Shown here piece by piece: positions 1 through 7,745 of a stretch of 64,000 nucleotides of DNA. The notes under the pieces are model-generated. The model was not told the DNA's origin, did not search any database, and was given only the letters and a program-made list of their open reading frames with translations. This DNA is from HXMU1420-13 sp024742815 (lineage in GTDB: Bacteria; Bacteroidota; Rhodothermia; Balneolales; Balneolaceae). The translations under genes and the position numbers were made by a program. The stretch covers positions 175,912 through 239,911 of the forward strand of contig JANSXX010000005.1 in the NCBI GenBank assembly GCA_024742815.1, given 5' to 3'. The first letter of the stretch is position 1. Each line of letters starts with the position of its first letter.

Positions 1-1
1 T

Positions 2-274
2 GACGCCGCACAATTATTGGTTTGGAGGGCAGCATGGCTTAAAGATCATGGCAAACCTTTTACGAAAGAAGCATCGATGGCAAAACTATTCTCCAGTGAA
101 TTATCGGTGAAAGCCTCTCTTGAAGCAGTCCAAATTCATGGTGGCTACGGCTACACCAAAGAGTATCATGTTGAGCGCTTCTTACGCGATTCAAAACTCA
201 TGACTATCGGCGAAGGGACCTCAGAAGTTCAGCGCTTAGTAATTGCTCGCGAATTGAAGAAAAGCCTTTCTTAA
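2..274 (+). CDS. acyl-CoA dehydrogenase, C-terminal fragment
   Basis: The reading frame is open from base 2, so the gene starts before the window and only about 90 C-terminal residues are visible. They form the last helical domain of a flavin acyl-CoA dehydrogenase. The segment QIHGGYGYTKEYHVERFLRD is a family hallmark, and GEGTSEVQ carries the catalytic-base glutamate (E of GEGT) in the place used by short- and medium-chain enzymes. Such enzymes oxidise acyl-CoA to 2-enoyl-CoA and pass electrons to ETF. A long imperfect hairpin follows the stop codon. Chain-length preference cannot be judged from this fragment. Confidence 0.9.
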   Translation, partial: DAAQLLVWRAAWLKDHGKPFTKEASMAKLFSSELSVKASLEAVQIHGGYGYTKEYHVERFLRDSKLMTIGEGTSEVQRLVIARELKKSLS

Positions 275-346
275 AATGTTAAAGTATAAATGCTAAATGT
301 TGAATGAATGCTTTTCTAGTTCAGCATTTAGCACTTAACATTTTTT
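274..346. repeat. long imperfect inverted repeat between two acyl-CoA dehydrogenase genes
   Basis: AAATGTTAA (274-282) pairs with TTAACATTT (335-343), and GCTAAATGTTGAA (292-304) pairs with TTCAGCATTTAGC (320-332) with one G-U pair. A run of six T follows. It begins at the stop codon of the upstream gene and probably ends its transcript; it may also belong to a dispersed intergenic repeat family. Confidence 0.55.
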
Positions 347-418
347 CTTTTTTCCTTCTTTTAAAAGAACACTATTCTTAACATCCTACTAAACCAAAAA
401 GCCTAATCGTTATAGCTC

Positions 419-1621
419 ATGGCTAAAAACCTATTCAACATCGACGACGCGTTTCTTTTTGAATCTGAACTTGGCGAAGAAGATCGCCTGATTATGGAAA
501 CCGCTCGAGATTATGCTCAATCGAAACTCGAACCAAGAGCTTTAAAAGGAAATACCGAAGAATATTTCGATCAGGACATTGCTCGCGAAATGGGCGAAAT
601 GGGTTTATTGGGTGTAAATATCCCCGAAGAATATGGCGGAGCCGGAGCAAGCTACACGGCTTACGGGCTTGTCGCGCGCGAAGTTGAACGCGTAGATTCC
701 GGTTATCGCTCTTTTATGAGTGTTCAGTCTTCGTTGGTGATGTATCCTATTTCAATTTTTGGTACCGAAGAGCAAAAACAACGTTTTATCCCGAAATTAG
801 CTGCCGGTGAAATTATTGGTTGTTTTGGACTCACTGAACCGGATCATGGTTCTGATCCCGGGTCGATGGTAACTACTGCGCTTAAAGTGGATGGTGGATG
901 GAAATTAAATGGCGCTAAAATGTGGATCACCAACTCACCTATCGCTGATGTAGCTGTTGTGTGGGCAAAGGCTAAAGAGACGCCTTCGGATGAAGGGGTT
1001 ATCCGTGGCTTCTTAGTTGAAAAAGGAATGAAAGGGTTTTCCGCTCCGCACACAAAGTATAAAATGAGTTTAAGAGCCTCAGAAACCGGCGAATTGGTTT
1101 TTGATGATGTATTTGTCCCGGAAGAAAATGCTTTTCCCGATATCAAAGGGTTGAAAGGTCCGTTCATGTGTTTAAACAGTGCCCGATATGGAATCGCATG
1201 GGGAACCATTGGTGCCGCTGAATTTTGTTATCAAAAATCCCGGCAATATGTGCTCGATCGGAAGCAGTTTGGTAAACCACTAGCTGCAAATCAGTTGATT
1301 CAAACCAAGTTGGCTAACATGTTAACCGATATTACTGCCATGCAAATGCTGGCTTTACGATTGGGCAAACTGAAAGACGAAGGCAGAGATCATCCATCGA
1401 TGACTTCTCTGGCTAAACGAAATAACTGTGGTAAAGCGCTCGAAATATCTCGCATCGCCCGCGACATGCACGGCGGGAATGGAATCACCGGCGATTATCG
1501 AATTATTCATCACATGATGAACCTCGAATCGGTAAATACATACGAAGGAACGTATGATATTCATGGATTGATTCTTGGTCGCGAAATCACTGGCATTCAA
1601 TCTTTTACACCAAAAGGGTAG
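419..1621 (+). CDS. gcdH: glutaryl-CoA dehydrogenase-type acyl-CoA dehydrogenase
   Basis: This 400-residue flavoprotein has the full acyl-CoA dehydrogenase fold: an N-terminal helical domain, the FAD/substrate segment CFGLTEPDHGSDPGSM, the WITNSPIADVAVVWAK strand region, and the C-terminal helices. The catalytic glutamate is E376 in YEGTYDIHGLILGREITG, and that particular stretch is characteristic of glutaryl-CoA dehydrogenases. The reaction is oxidative decarboxylation of glutaryl-CoA to crotonyl-CoA in lysine and tryptophan breakdown, with electrons going to ETF. It follows another acyl-CoA dehydrogenase gene in the same direction, separated by a hairpin. Assignment to the GCDH branch is good; the exact substrate is inferred. 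Confidence 0.88.
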   Translation: MAKNLFNIDDAFLFESELGEEDRLIMETARDYAQSKLEPRALKGNTEEYFDQDIAREMGEMGLLGVNIPEEYGGAGASYTAYGLVAREVERVDSGYRSFMSVQSSLVMYPISIFGTEEQKQRFIPKLAAGEIIGCFGLTEPDHGSDPGSMVTTALKVDGGWKLNGAKMWITNSPIADVAVVWAKAKETPSDEGVIRGFLVEKGMKGFSAPHTKYKMSLRASETGELVFDDVFVPEENAFPDIKGLKGPFMCLNSARYGIAWGTIGAAEFCYQKSRQYVLDRKQFGKPLAANQLIQTKLANMLTDITAMQMLALRLGKLKDEGRDHPSMTSLAKRNNCGKALEISRIARDMHGGNGITGDYRIIHHMMNLESVNTYEGTYDIHGLILGREITGIQSFTPKG

Positions 1622-1665
1622 TATTCTTGTAAGGCGTTTAGTACATTCGGCAAAAAGGTGTTGAT

Positions 1666-2154
1666 ATGGTACAAAAATTCGCCTTTACACTACTTTTAGC
1701 AATTGTCGCTTTACAGTTTTTTCAGATTGATAAAACCAATCCTGTAACAGATCCGGCTTTGGATTTCATGAACATCACAAATCCGCCCGATGAAATTGCG
1801 ACTATCTTAAAAACGGCCTGTTACGATTGCCATTCCTACAACACCAGATACCCGTGGTATACAAACATTCAACCTGTAGCTTGGTGGATTAAAGATCACA
1901 TTGATCACGGTAGAGGTGAACTCAATTTTTCTGAGTTCGGAAATTATACCGAAGGTCGCGCAGATCATAAATTAGAAGAAGCCGCTGAGTATACCCTGAA
2001 TGAAGAAATGCCTCTTCCCTCCTATACATGGGGACATTCAGATGCTCGTTTAACAGATCAAGAGCGTACATTTCTTGCCGATTGGTTTGAAGAGCAACGG
2101 GCAATTCTCTTTTCGGATTCAAACTCCGTTTTGGATTCAACTTCCGGCAAATAA
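1666..2154 (+). CDS. haem-binding domain protein (single CxxCH, membrane-anchored or exported)
   Basis: A 162-residue protein with an N-terminal hydrophobic segment (residues about 4-19) that acts as a signal peptide or anchor. It is followed by ACYDCHSYNTRYPWYTNIQP, in which C52-Y-D-C55-H56 is a haem c attachment motif. The CYDCHS...YPWY..I.P pattern matches the small haem-binding domain family found in Bacteroidota, probably periplasmic. The downstream gene starts two bases after its stop, suggesting co-transcription. The electron-transfer partner is unknown. Confidence 0.75.
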   Translation: MVQKFAFTLLLAIVALQFFQIDKTNPVTDPALDFMNITNPPDEIATILKTACYDCHSYNTRYPWYTNIQPVAWWIKDHIDHGRGELNFSEFGNYTEGRADHKLEEAAEYTLNEEMPLPSYTWGHSDARLTDQERTFLADWFEEQRAILFSDSNSVLDSTSGK

Positions 2155-2155
2155 G

Positions 2156-2719
2156 ATGAAGCATTTGCTTCTGGAAATAAAGAAATGCACAATTTGCGCA
2201 CCTGAACTACCATTTGGTGCTAACCCGGTAGTTCAAGCTTCCACAAATTCTAAAATCTGTATTATTGGTCAAGCTCCCGGGAAAAAAGTGCATGAATCTG
2301 GAATTGCATGGGATGATCCGAGTGGAAATCGACTTAGAAGCTGGTTAAATGTTACCAACGATGAGTTTTATGATCCTCAACTATTTGCATTGGTCCCGAT
2401 GGGTTTCTGTTATCCGGGAAAAGGTAAATCGGGTGACAATCCACCGCGACCAGAATGCGCACCAACTTGGCATCCAGCTGTACTACAGGCAATGCCAAAT
2501 CTATCCTTCATTCTTTTAGTTGGAAGTTATTCTCAATCGTACTATCTGGATGATAATCTTACCTTAACGGAAAGAGTTAAAACCTTCGAGAATTGCCCAA
2601 CTCCCTATTTTCCATTGCCTCATCCATCCCCACGAAACAATATTTGGCTAAGGAAAAATGCCTGGTTTGAACAAGATGTTCTTCCGGCATTACGCTCCAA
2701 AATCGAGCAGTTAAAATAA
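2156..2719 (+). CDS. uracil-DNA glycosylase family protein
   Basis: A 187-residue protein. I chose ATG 2156, two bases after the upstream stop, rather than an in-frame start further upstream inside the previous gene. Motif 1 appears as IIGQAPGKKVHESGIAWDDPSG and motif 2 as LPHPSPRNN, as in uracil-DNA glycosylases of the COG1573 type. The middle has GFCYPGKGKSGDNPPRPECA, a variant seen in a distinct subgroup. N-terminal CTIC and the later cysteines could ligate an iron-sulfur cluster, but this is not certain. Expected role: removal of uracil or other deaminated bases from DNA. Activity of this subgroup is less established than for families 1 to 5. Confidence 0.75.
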   Translation: MKHLLLEIKKCTICAPELPFGANPVVQASTNSKICIIGQAPGKKVHESGIAWDDPSGNRLRSWLNVTNDEFYDPQLFALVPMGFCYPGKGKSGDNPPRPECAPTWHPAVLQAMPNLSFILLVGSYSQSYYLDDNLTLTERVKTFENCPTPYFPLPHPSPRNNIWLRKNAWFEQDVLPALRSKIEQLK

Positions 2720-2739
2720 ATTCCCTCATCGAATTAGGG

Positions 2740-2877
2740 GTTATTGGGCAGATGCGTGTATTACTGTAAATACGGATTGTGGCTTACATTCTGATCCTGA
2801 ATTACAATCACAATCTGCTTTAGAACATCGGGGAGAATTGCACCGACCAAGCATCAACCACCCCGATGTTCCTTTTT
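2740..2877 (+). ncRNA. candidate structured small RNA ending in a terminator-like hairpin
   Basis: In a 292-base gene-free interval the plus strand can form GTATT/AATAC (2758-2762 with 2769-2773), GATTGTG/CACAATC (2775-2781 with 2809-2815) extended by ATTC/GAAT, and a closing GCAGAT/ATCTGC pairing (2748-2753 with 2813-2818) that competes with it. A perfect 11-bp stem follows, GAACATCGGGG (2823-2833) with CCCCGATGTTC (2861-2871), then a T run. This could be an independent RNA or a long 3' UTR of the upstream gene. I do not recognise the family. Confidence 0.35.
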
Positions 2878-2915
2878 TAATAAATCTTTTTCAGAGACCA
2901 ACAAACCCGAGATGT

Positions 2916-2947
2916 AAAAGGTATGTTTTGAGCGACATACCTTTTTT
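2916..2947 (+). terminator. intrinsic terminator hairpin
   Basis: AAAAGGTATGT (2916-2926) pairs perfectly with ACATACCTTTT (2935-2945) around an 8-base loop and runs into T-rich sequence. It lies 45 bases after a first terminator-like hairpin and could work in both directions because an A run precedes the left arm. Confidence 0.6.
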
Positions 2948-3011
2948 ATTTAATAGCTAAAATTAGATAACTTGTTGAAAACAAATCGGCTATTTGAGCA
3001 GTACATACTAG

Positions 3012-4040
3012 TTGGTAAAAATTTTGGACAATATTACATCGATATCAGGGAAGCGCTTCTTTAATCCATTAAATATCAAAAAACGATTTCTTCTGCTATT
3101 TGCATTTATTAGCATGCTTCTTGTGACTAGTTATTCGGGTTCACACGCACAATCTTTTGATGTAACTCGCACTAACATAACATTTGATAACGGGCGATTC
3201 ACCTTACATGGCGAACTCGTGATTCCGGATACCGCTCAAAATGCACCTGTTTTAATTTTTCTAGTAGGCTCCGGAGCAAACTCCTCTCATCGTACTCTTT
3301 ACAAAGACTTTGTTGAACAAAACCTGGAGCAGTTATTTTTAGAAGAAGGTTTTGCTCTATTGTATTTCGATAAGCGTGGAGTCGGGCGATCGCAAGGTGC
3401 CTGGCAACGAACGAACTTGTATGAACGCGCAGCAGATGCCAAAGCTGCCATTGACTTTCTAAAAACTCAGGGAAGAATCGACACAGACAGAATTGGAATT
3501 GTTGGGCATAGTCAGGGCGGTTGGGTAGCACAGATTATGGCCGATCGCTACAAAGATGAATTTAAGGTGATGGCATCGCTTGCCGCGCCTACCTTCGATA
3601 TGCAGCTAAAACTTACCAATGAATATTACAGCGACAATCTATGCGAAGGAATGCCTGATAACGAAGCATTTGATAAAGCCGGGAAAAAAGCCATTTCTGA
3701 TATAAATTGGGTTTCATGGTTTCCGGTAAAAAAAGAATGGCGACAGCTACGCGAGCTCAGGTTTTTTGATCCTGCTCCACATCTTCAGGAAATTGAAATG
3801 CCTGCTTTCTTCGCATTTGCCGAAAACGATGCCGATGTCTACCCGGGTTGGGCAATTGGGGTTTTAAACGAAACATTTCAGCATTCTGTGCCTCAGCATT
3901 TTAGTCTTCAGATAATTCCGGGTGCAAATCACGATTTAAAAATGACTGAAATGTGTGCAAGTCCGCAAGAAATTGCAGAAGCGCCTTACTCTTCGTTTTT
4001 TAAGCAAGTGTTTAAAAATTGGATGTTGAATAATCTCTGA
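3012..4040 (+). CDS. secreted alpha/beta hydrolase
   Basis: An alpha/beta-hydrolase with a signal peptide (basic KKR, hydrophobic core, cleavage near SHAQ/SF). The nucleophile elbow is GHSQGGW with Ser167; likely partners are Asp273 in FAENDAD and His307 in GANHDLK (numbering from base 3012). LYFDKRGVGRSQG is the usual oxyanion-side loop. Substrate is unknown; esterase or peptidase activity is possible. The start is uncertain: the only ATG in the area (3114) would cut the signal peptide in half, so a TTG near 3012 or 3024 or another rare start is needed. It follows a double terminator, so it is its own transcription unit. Confidence 0.8.
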   Translation: MVKILDNITSISGKRFFNPLNIKKRFLLLFAFISMLLVTSYSGSHAQSFDVTRTNITFDNGRFTLHGELVIPDTAQNAPVLIFLVGSGANSSHRTLYKDFVEQNLEQLFLEEGFALLYFDKRGVGRSQGAWQRTNLYERAADAKAAIDFLKTQGRIDTDRIGIVGHSQGGWVAQIMADRYKDEFKVMASLAAPTFDMQLKLTNEYYSDNLCEGMPDNEAFDKAGKKAISDINWVSWFPVKKEWRQLRELRFFDPAPHLQEIEMPAFFAFAENDADVYPGWAIGVLNETFQHSVPQHFSLQIIPGANHDLKMTEMCASPQEIAEAPYSSFFKQVFKNWMLNNL

Positions 4041-4068
4041 TTACCCAAAGCCTTTAAAAGGAGCGAGT

Positions 4069-4776
4069 ATGACTTTTAATGAAATCATGGCTTATTTGGA
4101 AGAAAAAGGCAACGATCAAACCAAAAAGGTTCTTATGAAGCATGGTGCTAGAGAACCGTTTTTCGGGGTAAAAGTTGGGGATTTAAAACCTATCCAAAAC
4201 AAGATTAAAAAAGATCATGAGTTGTCGCTCAAGCTCTATGAGACGGGTAACTCGGACGCAATGTATCTGGCCGGACTTATTGCTGATGAGCAGCAAATCA
4301 CCAAAGAAGAGCTACAAGAATGGGTGGAGCAAGCCTATTGGTACATGATTAGTGAATATACCGTTGCGTGGGTTGCCGCCGAAAGCCGATTTGGTTGGGA
4401 GTTGGCCGGTGAGTGGATTGAATCAGAAAAAGAAATGATTGCCGCTGCCGGTTGGAGCACCTACACGAGTTTACTTTCTATCACTTCTGATGATGACATT
4501 GATATACCACTCATTGAGTTACTGATGAAAAGAGCCGCTGATCATGTTCATGACGATGAAAGCAGAGTAAGTTACACCATGAATGGATTTATTTTAGGCG
4601 CCGGTGCTTTTGTGGAATCACTTACCGAAAAAGCAATGAAATTGGGTGAAGAAATCGGAAAAGTGACAGTATATATGGGAGAAACAAATTGCAAAGTCCC
4701 AGAGATTGTTCCGTATCTAAACAAAATGAAAACTAAAGGCTACATCGGCAAAAAGAAAAAAATGGCACGGTGTTAA
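4069..4776 (+). CDS. DNA alkylation repair-like (AlkD-type HEAT) protein, catalytic motif not conserved
   Basis: A 235-residue all-helical protein resembling the AlkD/COG4912 family (GVKVGDLKPIQNKIKKDHELSLKLYETGNSDAMYLAGL at the N-terminal half). Functional AlkD enzymes excise alkylated bases using a Trp/Asp motif of the form NWDxVD. Here the aligned position reads SEYTVAW, so the catalytic Asp and both key aromatics are absent. It may bind DNA without glycosylase activity, or do something else. The C-terminus is lysine-rich (GKKKKMARC). A second, motif-complete AlkD-like gene lies at 55.4 kb. Confidence 0.7.
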   Translation: MTFNEIMAYLEEKGNDQTKKVLMKHGAREPFFGVKVGDLKPIQNKIKKDHELSLKLYETGNSDAMYLAGLIADEQQITKEELQEWVEQAYWYMISEYTVAWVAAESRFGWELAGEWIESEKEMIAAAGWSTYTSLLSITSDDDIDIPLIELLMKRAADHVHDDESRVSYTMNGFILGAGAFVESLTEKAMKLGEEIGKVTVYMGETNCKVPEIVPYLNKMKTKGYIGKKKKMARC

Positions 4777-4823
4777 ACTCTAAGCTCACCGGGATATATT
4801 TAAACCACAGATAAAAGAAGTCA

Positions 4824-5552
4824 ATGAATTTTAATGTAAATATAATGGGATTTGGCCTGAGTCTATTGCTCATGTCACTACTTTTTGCTTGTGCTCCATA
4901 TCCAAGTTCATATATGGCTAGTTCTTCTTATAGCGCCAGTCAAGACGAAACGTTGGCCGAATCGCTCTTCAATTCCGATAATTCGGTATTGGATAAAGAA
5001 GCAGTTAATCAAATTTTAGCACATGAAATTGAATATGTGGAAGGTGCGAATATTGCGGTTCTGAAATTTCCTGATAATTACTCGAATCCATACCGCAATT
5101 ACTTAAGCGAAACCTATATAAAGAATACACAGTCGTATTTAGATACGGTTTCTTCGGTACTATCGAGAACAGAATTCTTTGAAAAGGTGGTATTGCTGCC
5201 AAACCTACTTACTCCAAGCCAACCGAGTATTCCGCTAATAAGGGAAGCTGCTGTTCGCCTTCAAGCAGAGTACATATTGGTCTATAAAATCAACAGTAAC
5301 ATCTACAGTAAATACCGAGCATTTAGACCCAATGAGTTTAAGGCCTTCGCAACCATAGAAATGGTGTTGATTCATACTCGAACCGGTATTATTCCATATA
5401 CCCATATTGAAACACAGGAAGCGCAAAGGAGAAAAACGCCTAGTGATTTAGACGATTCTGAAGCAATTTCAAAAACGATTCAACAAGCAACTTTACTATC
5501 TCTGGAGTATGCTACTCAAGATTTAGTAAAATTTTTGAATTCGAATTTTTAG
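4824..5552 (+). CDS. predicted lipoprotein of unknown function
   Basis: A 242-residue protein with a lipoprotein signal peptide; the lipobox LFAC places the lipidated cysteine at residue 23. A Ser/Tyr-rich linker follows, then a mixed alpha/beta domain containing IAVLKFPDN and AEYILVYKIN, which resembles the alpha/beta cores of small periplasmic lipoproteins of the LpoB/CsgG-like type, but the match is too weak to name. It ends 9 bases before the YnbA-like gene, so it may be part of that operon and act in the envelope. Confidence 0.65.
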   Translation: MNFNVNIMGFGLSLLLMSLLFACAPYPSSYMASSSYSASQDETLAESLFNSDNSVLDKEAVNQILAHEIEYVEGANIAVLKFPDNYSNPYRNYLSETYIKNTQSYLDTVSSVLSRTEFFEKVVLLPNLLTPSQPSIPLIREAAVRLQAEYILVYKINSNIYSKYRAFRPNEFKAFATIEMVLIHTRTGIIPYTHIETQEAQRRKTPSDLDDSEAISKTIQQATLLSLEYATQDLVKFLNSNF

Positions 5553-5561
5553 TACCAAGAA

Positions 5562-6167
5562 ATGCCTTCGATCTACGATTTAAAACCTCGCTTTCAAGAG
5601 ATGCTATCCCCGTTTTTGAGGATGTTACATTCACTTGGAATTTCAGCTAATCAAATAACAGTTTCATCGATAGTTCTCTCAGCTTTTATTGGCCTATCGT
5701 TTTGGTTTGCAATTCACTACTCAATGTTATTTTGGGTTGTACCGATCGGTTTGCTATTTCGAATGGCATTAAATGCACTGGATGGAATGATGGCCACCAC
5801 ATTTAATCAACAATCGAAAAAGGGTGAAGTACTTAATGAATTTGGAGATGTTGTTTCGGATCTATGCATCTACTTTCCTCTTTTGATCCATTTTGAATCT
5901 TCAACTTATCTGATCATTCTTTTTCTTTGCCTCTCGATAGTTAATGAATTCGCCGGATTGTTATCGAAAGCAGCCTATGGAAAACGCGCATACGATGGAC
6001 CAATGGGTAAAAGTGACCGCGCTTTCGTAATCAGCTGCCTATCTATATTTCTGTATTATCAATTTTTGGTTGTAGAGTATCAGACTTATTTATTTTCTGT
6101 GATCAATCTTCTATTAATAGTTAGTACCGTTAATCGATTAAATGCTAACCGCAAATCACATGGATAA
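5562..6167 (+). CDS. CDP-alcohol phosphatidyltransferase, YnbA-like
   Basis: An integral membrane protein of 201 residues with about six hydrophobic segments. The CDP-alcohol phosphatidyltransferase motif is present but modified: N71-A-L-D74-G75-M-M-A78-T79, then G88-E-V-L-N92-E-F-G-D96. Two of the four usual aspartates (first and third) are asparagine and the usual Arg after Ala is Thr. From memory, E. coli YnbA has the same NALDG and LNE.GD.SD pattern and the same GKSDRA segment, so these are family features rather than decay. Expected reaction: transfer of phosphatidyl from CDP-diacylglycerol to an unidentified alcohol. First gene of a cassette with a CdsA-like and a PlsC-like enzyme. Confidence 0.82.
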   Translation: MPSIYDLKPRFQEMLSPFLRMLHSLGISANQITVSSIVLSAFIGLSFWFAIHYSMLFWVVPIGLLFRMALNALDGMMATTFNQQSKKGEVLNEFGDVVSDLCIYFPLLIHFESSTYLIILFLCLSIVNEFAGLLSKAAYGKRAYDGPMGKSDRAFVISCLSIFLYYQFLVVEYQTYLFSVINLLLIVSTVNRLNANRKSHG

Positions 6168-7113
6168 TATTTTTAACATGCGATCATTTACGTCGAACGA
6201 CATCCATGTGGTGATCGCACTTATTTTTGGATTACTAATTACAGCTTCACTCGCTTTTTTTATCGCCGGCAAAGTAAAGCCAGAAGCTAATCTCGGTGAA
6301 TTAAAAGCCCGAACTAAGTCTTGGTGGGTAATGAGTGTTGTGTTCTTGTTAGCCACAATGTTTATCAATGAGATTTCTTATATCGCTATTGCATTCCTCT
6401 CATTTGTAGCATTTAGAGAACTGTACTCAATATTAGATTTCAGAAATTCGGATAGAAATGCGGTGTTTTGGGCGTACTTGTCAATTCCGATTCAATATTA
6501 TTTAGCGTACATAGGTTGGTATGGTGCATTTATCATATTCATCCCTGTTGTTCTGTTTTTGATTCTACCCTTGCGCCTCGTATTACGTGGCGACACTAAG
6601 GGGATCATAAAATCGATGGCAACGTTACACTGGGCAATCATGCTTTCTGTGTTTGGGATTAGCCACATGGCTTATTTTTTGTCCTTACCTGAACTTGACG
6701 GATTTGAAGCCGGAGGAAGAGGTTTGCTACTTTTTGTAGTGTTTTTAACTGAGATTAATGATGTTCTTCAATTTGCGTTTGGTAAACTTTTTGGCCGAAC
6801 TAAGATCATTCCGAGTATAAGTCCCAATAAAACATGGGAAGGATTTATTGGAGGAGTTGTCACAACTACTTTAATTGGTTATTGGCTGAGTTTCCTTACA
6901 CCTTTGTCCGGATTTTATGCGCTATTCGTAAGTTTTTTAATCGCTTTTGCAGGCTTTTCTGGAGATATCGTGATTTCTAGCTTAAAGCGCGACATTGGAA
7001 TTAAAGATACATCGAATGCAATTCCTGGACATGGTGGAGTCTTAGATCGAATCGACTCTCTTGCCTACACTGCACCCGTATTTTTCCATATGGTTTACTA
7101 TCTGGCTTATTGA
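6160..7113 (+). CDS. phosphatidate cytidylyltransferase, YnbB/CdsA-like
   Basis: A multi-pass membrane protein that makes CDP-diacylglycerol from phosphatidate and CTP. The CdsA signature is complete near the C-terminus: SSLKRDIGIKD followed by PGHGGVLDRIDS, preceded by SPNKTWEGFIGG. The overall sequence, including LTEINDVLQFAFGKL.GR, is closer to E. coli YnbB as I remember it than to housekeeping CdsA. I chose ATG 6160, overlapping the upstream stop by 8 bases; ATG 6142 or 6178 are alternatives. Translational coupling with both neighbours is likely, so its product may be handed directly to the YnbA-like transferase. Confidence 0.85.
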   Translation: MDNIFNMRSFTSNDIHVVIALIFGLLITASLAFFIAGKVKPEANLGELKARTKSWWVMSVVFLLATMFINEISYIAIAFLSFVAFRELYSILDFRNSDRNAVFWAYLSIPIQYYLAYIGWYGAFIIFIPVVLFLILPLRLVLRGDTKGIIKSMATLHWAIMLSVFGISHMAYFLSLPELDGFEAGGRGLLLFVVFLTEINDVLQFAFGKLFGRTKIIPSISPNKTWEGFIGGVVTTTLIGYWLSFLTPLSGFYALFVSFLIAFAGFSGDIVISSLKRDIGIKDTSNAIPGHGGVLDRIDSLAYTAPVFFHMVYYLAY

Positions 7114-7745
7114 TGCATAAGTTATTATTACAGTTTATTTGGTGCTTTTGCGTTCGATGGTTTCTTCGAATAATTGTAGGCGTACGATTCGAAAATAGGA
7201 AAGCTTTAAAAAAAGAAAATCAGTTTATAATCCTCGCAAATCACAACAGCCATTTAGATACAGCGAGCATTTTAGCTTCGCTTCCGTCTGAAATTATCCA
7301 CAAAGTAAAACCCGTTGCAGCCGGCGACTATTTTGGCCGGAACAAACTATCCTCAATTTTTAGCTCCATCTTTTTAAACACATTGCTTATCAAGCGAACT
7401 GTTGATTCTAAGAATGACGCAGCTTCTCCAATTAATCAAATGATAAAAGCCATTGATGAAGGCAACTCTCTCATTTTATTTCCCGAAGGCACCCGTGGAA
7501 AACCCGAAGAATTACAACCCTTTAAACGTGGAATTGCTTTAGTACTCGCAAAACGATCCCATGTAAAATACATTCCTACATTTATGACTGGCATGGGCAA
7601 ATCACTACCAAAAGGTGAAAAAGTACTTGTGCCATACAATTGTGTACTCACTTATGGCGAGCCCACTTCTATAGTTGAAACCGATAGTAAAATGATAATT
7701 AAAGAAATTGAAGCTGAGATTCTAAAACTCAGAAAACTGAATTAG
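7113..7745 (+). CDS. 1-acylglycerol-3-phosphate acyltransferase (PlsC-like)
   Basis: A 210-residue acyltransferase. The HX4D catalytic motif is NHNSHLD and the phosphate-binding motif is FPEGTRGKPEELQPFKRG, both diagnostic of the PlsC family, which transfers an acyl chain to lysophosphatidate at the inner membrane. The ATG overlaps the TGA of the YnbB-like gene (TGATG), so it is translationally coupled. Together the three genes could make phosphatidate, activate it to CDP-diacylglycerol and attach a headgroup. It ends by overlapping the convergent gene by 3 bases. Confidence 0.85.
   Translation: MHKLLLQFIWCFCVRWFLRIIVGVRFENRKALKKENQFIILANHNSHLDTASILASLPSEIIHKVKPVAAGDYFGRNKLSSIFSSIFLNTLLIKRTVDSKNDAASPINQMIKAIDEGNSLILFPEGTRGKPEELQPFKRGIALVLAKRSHVKYIPTFMTGMGKSLPKGEKVLVPYNCVLTYGEPTSIVETDSKMIIKEIEAEILKLRKLN

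Noticed and set aside
844..1209. 121-codon open frame on the minus strand
   Set aside because: Lies wholly inside the glutaryl-CoA dehydrogenase gene in antisense and shows no domain or start signal of its own.
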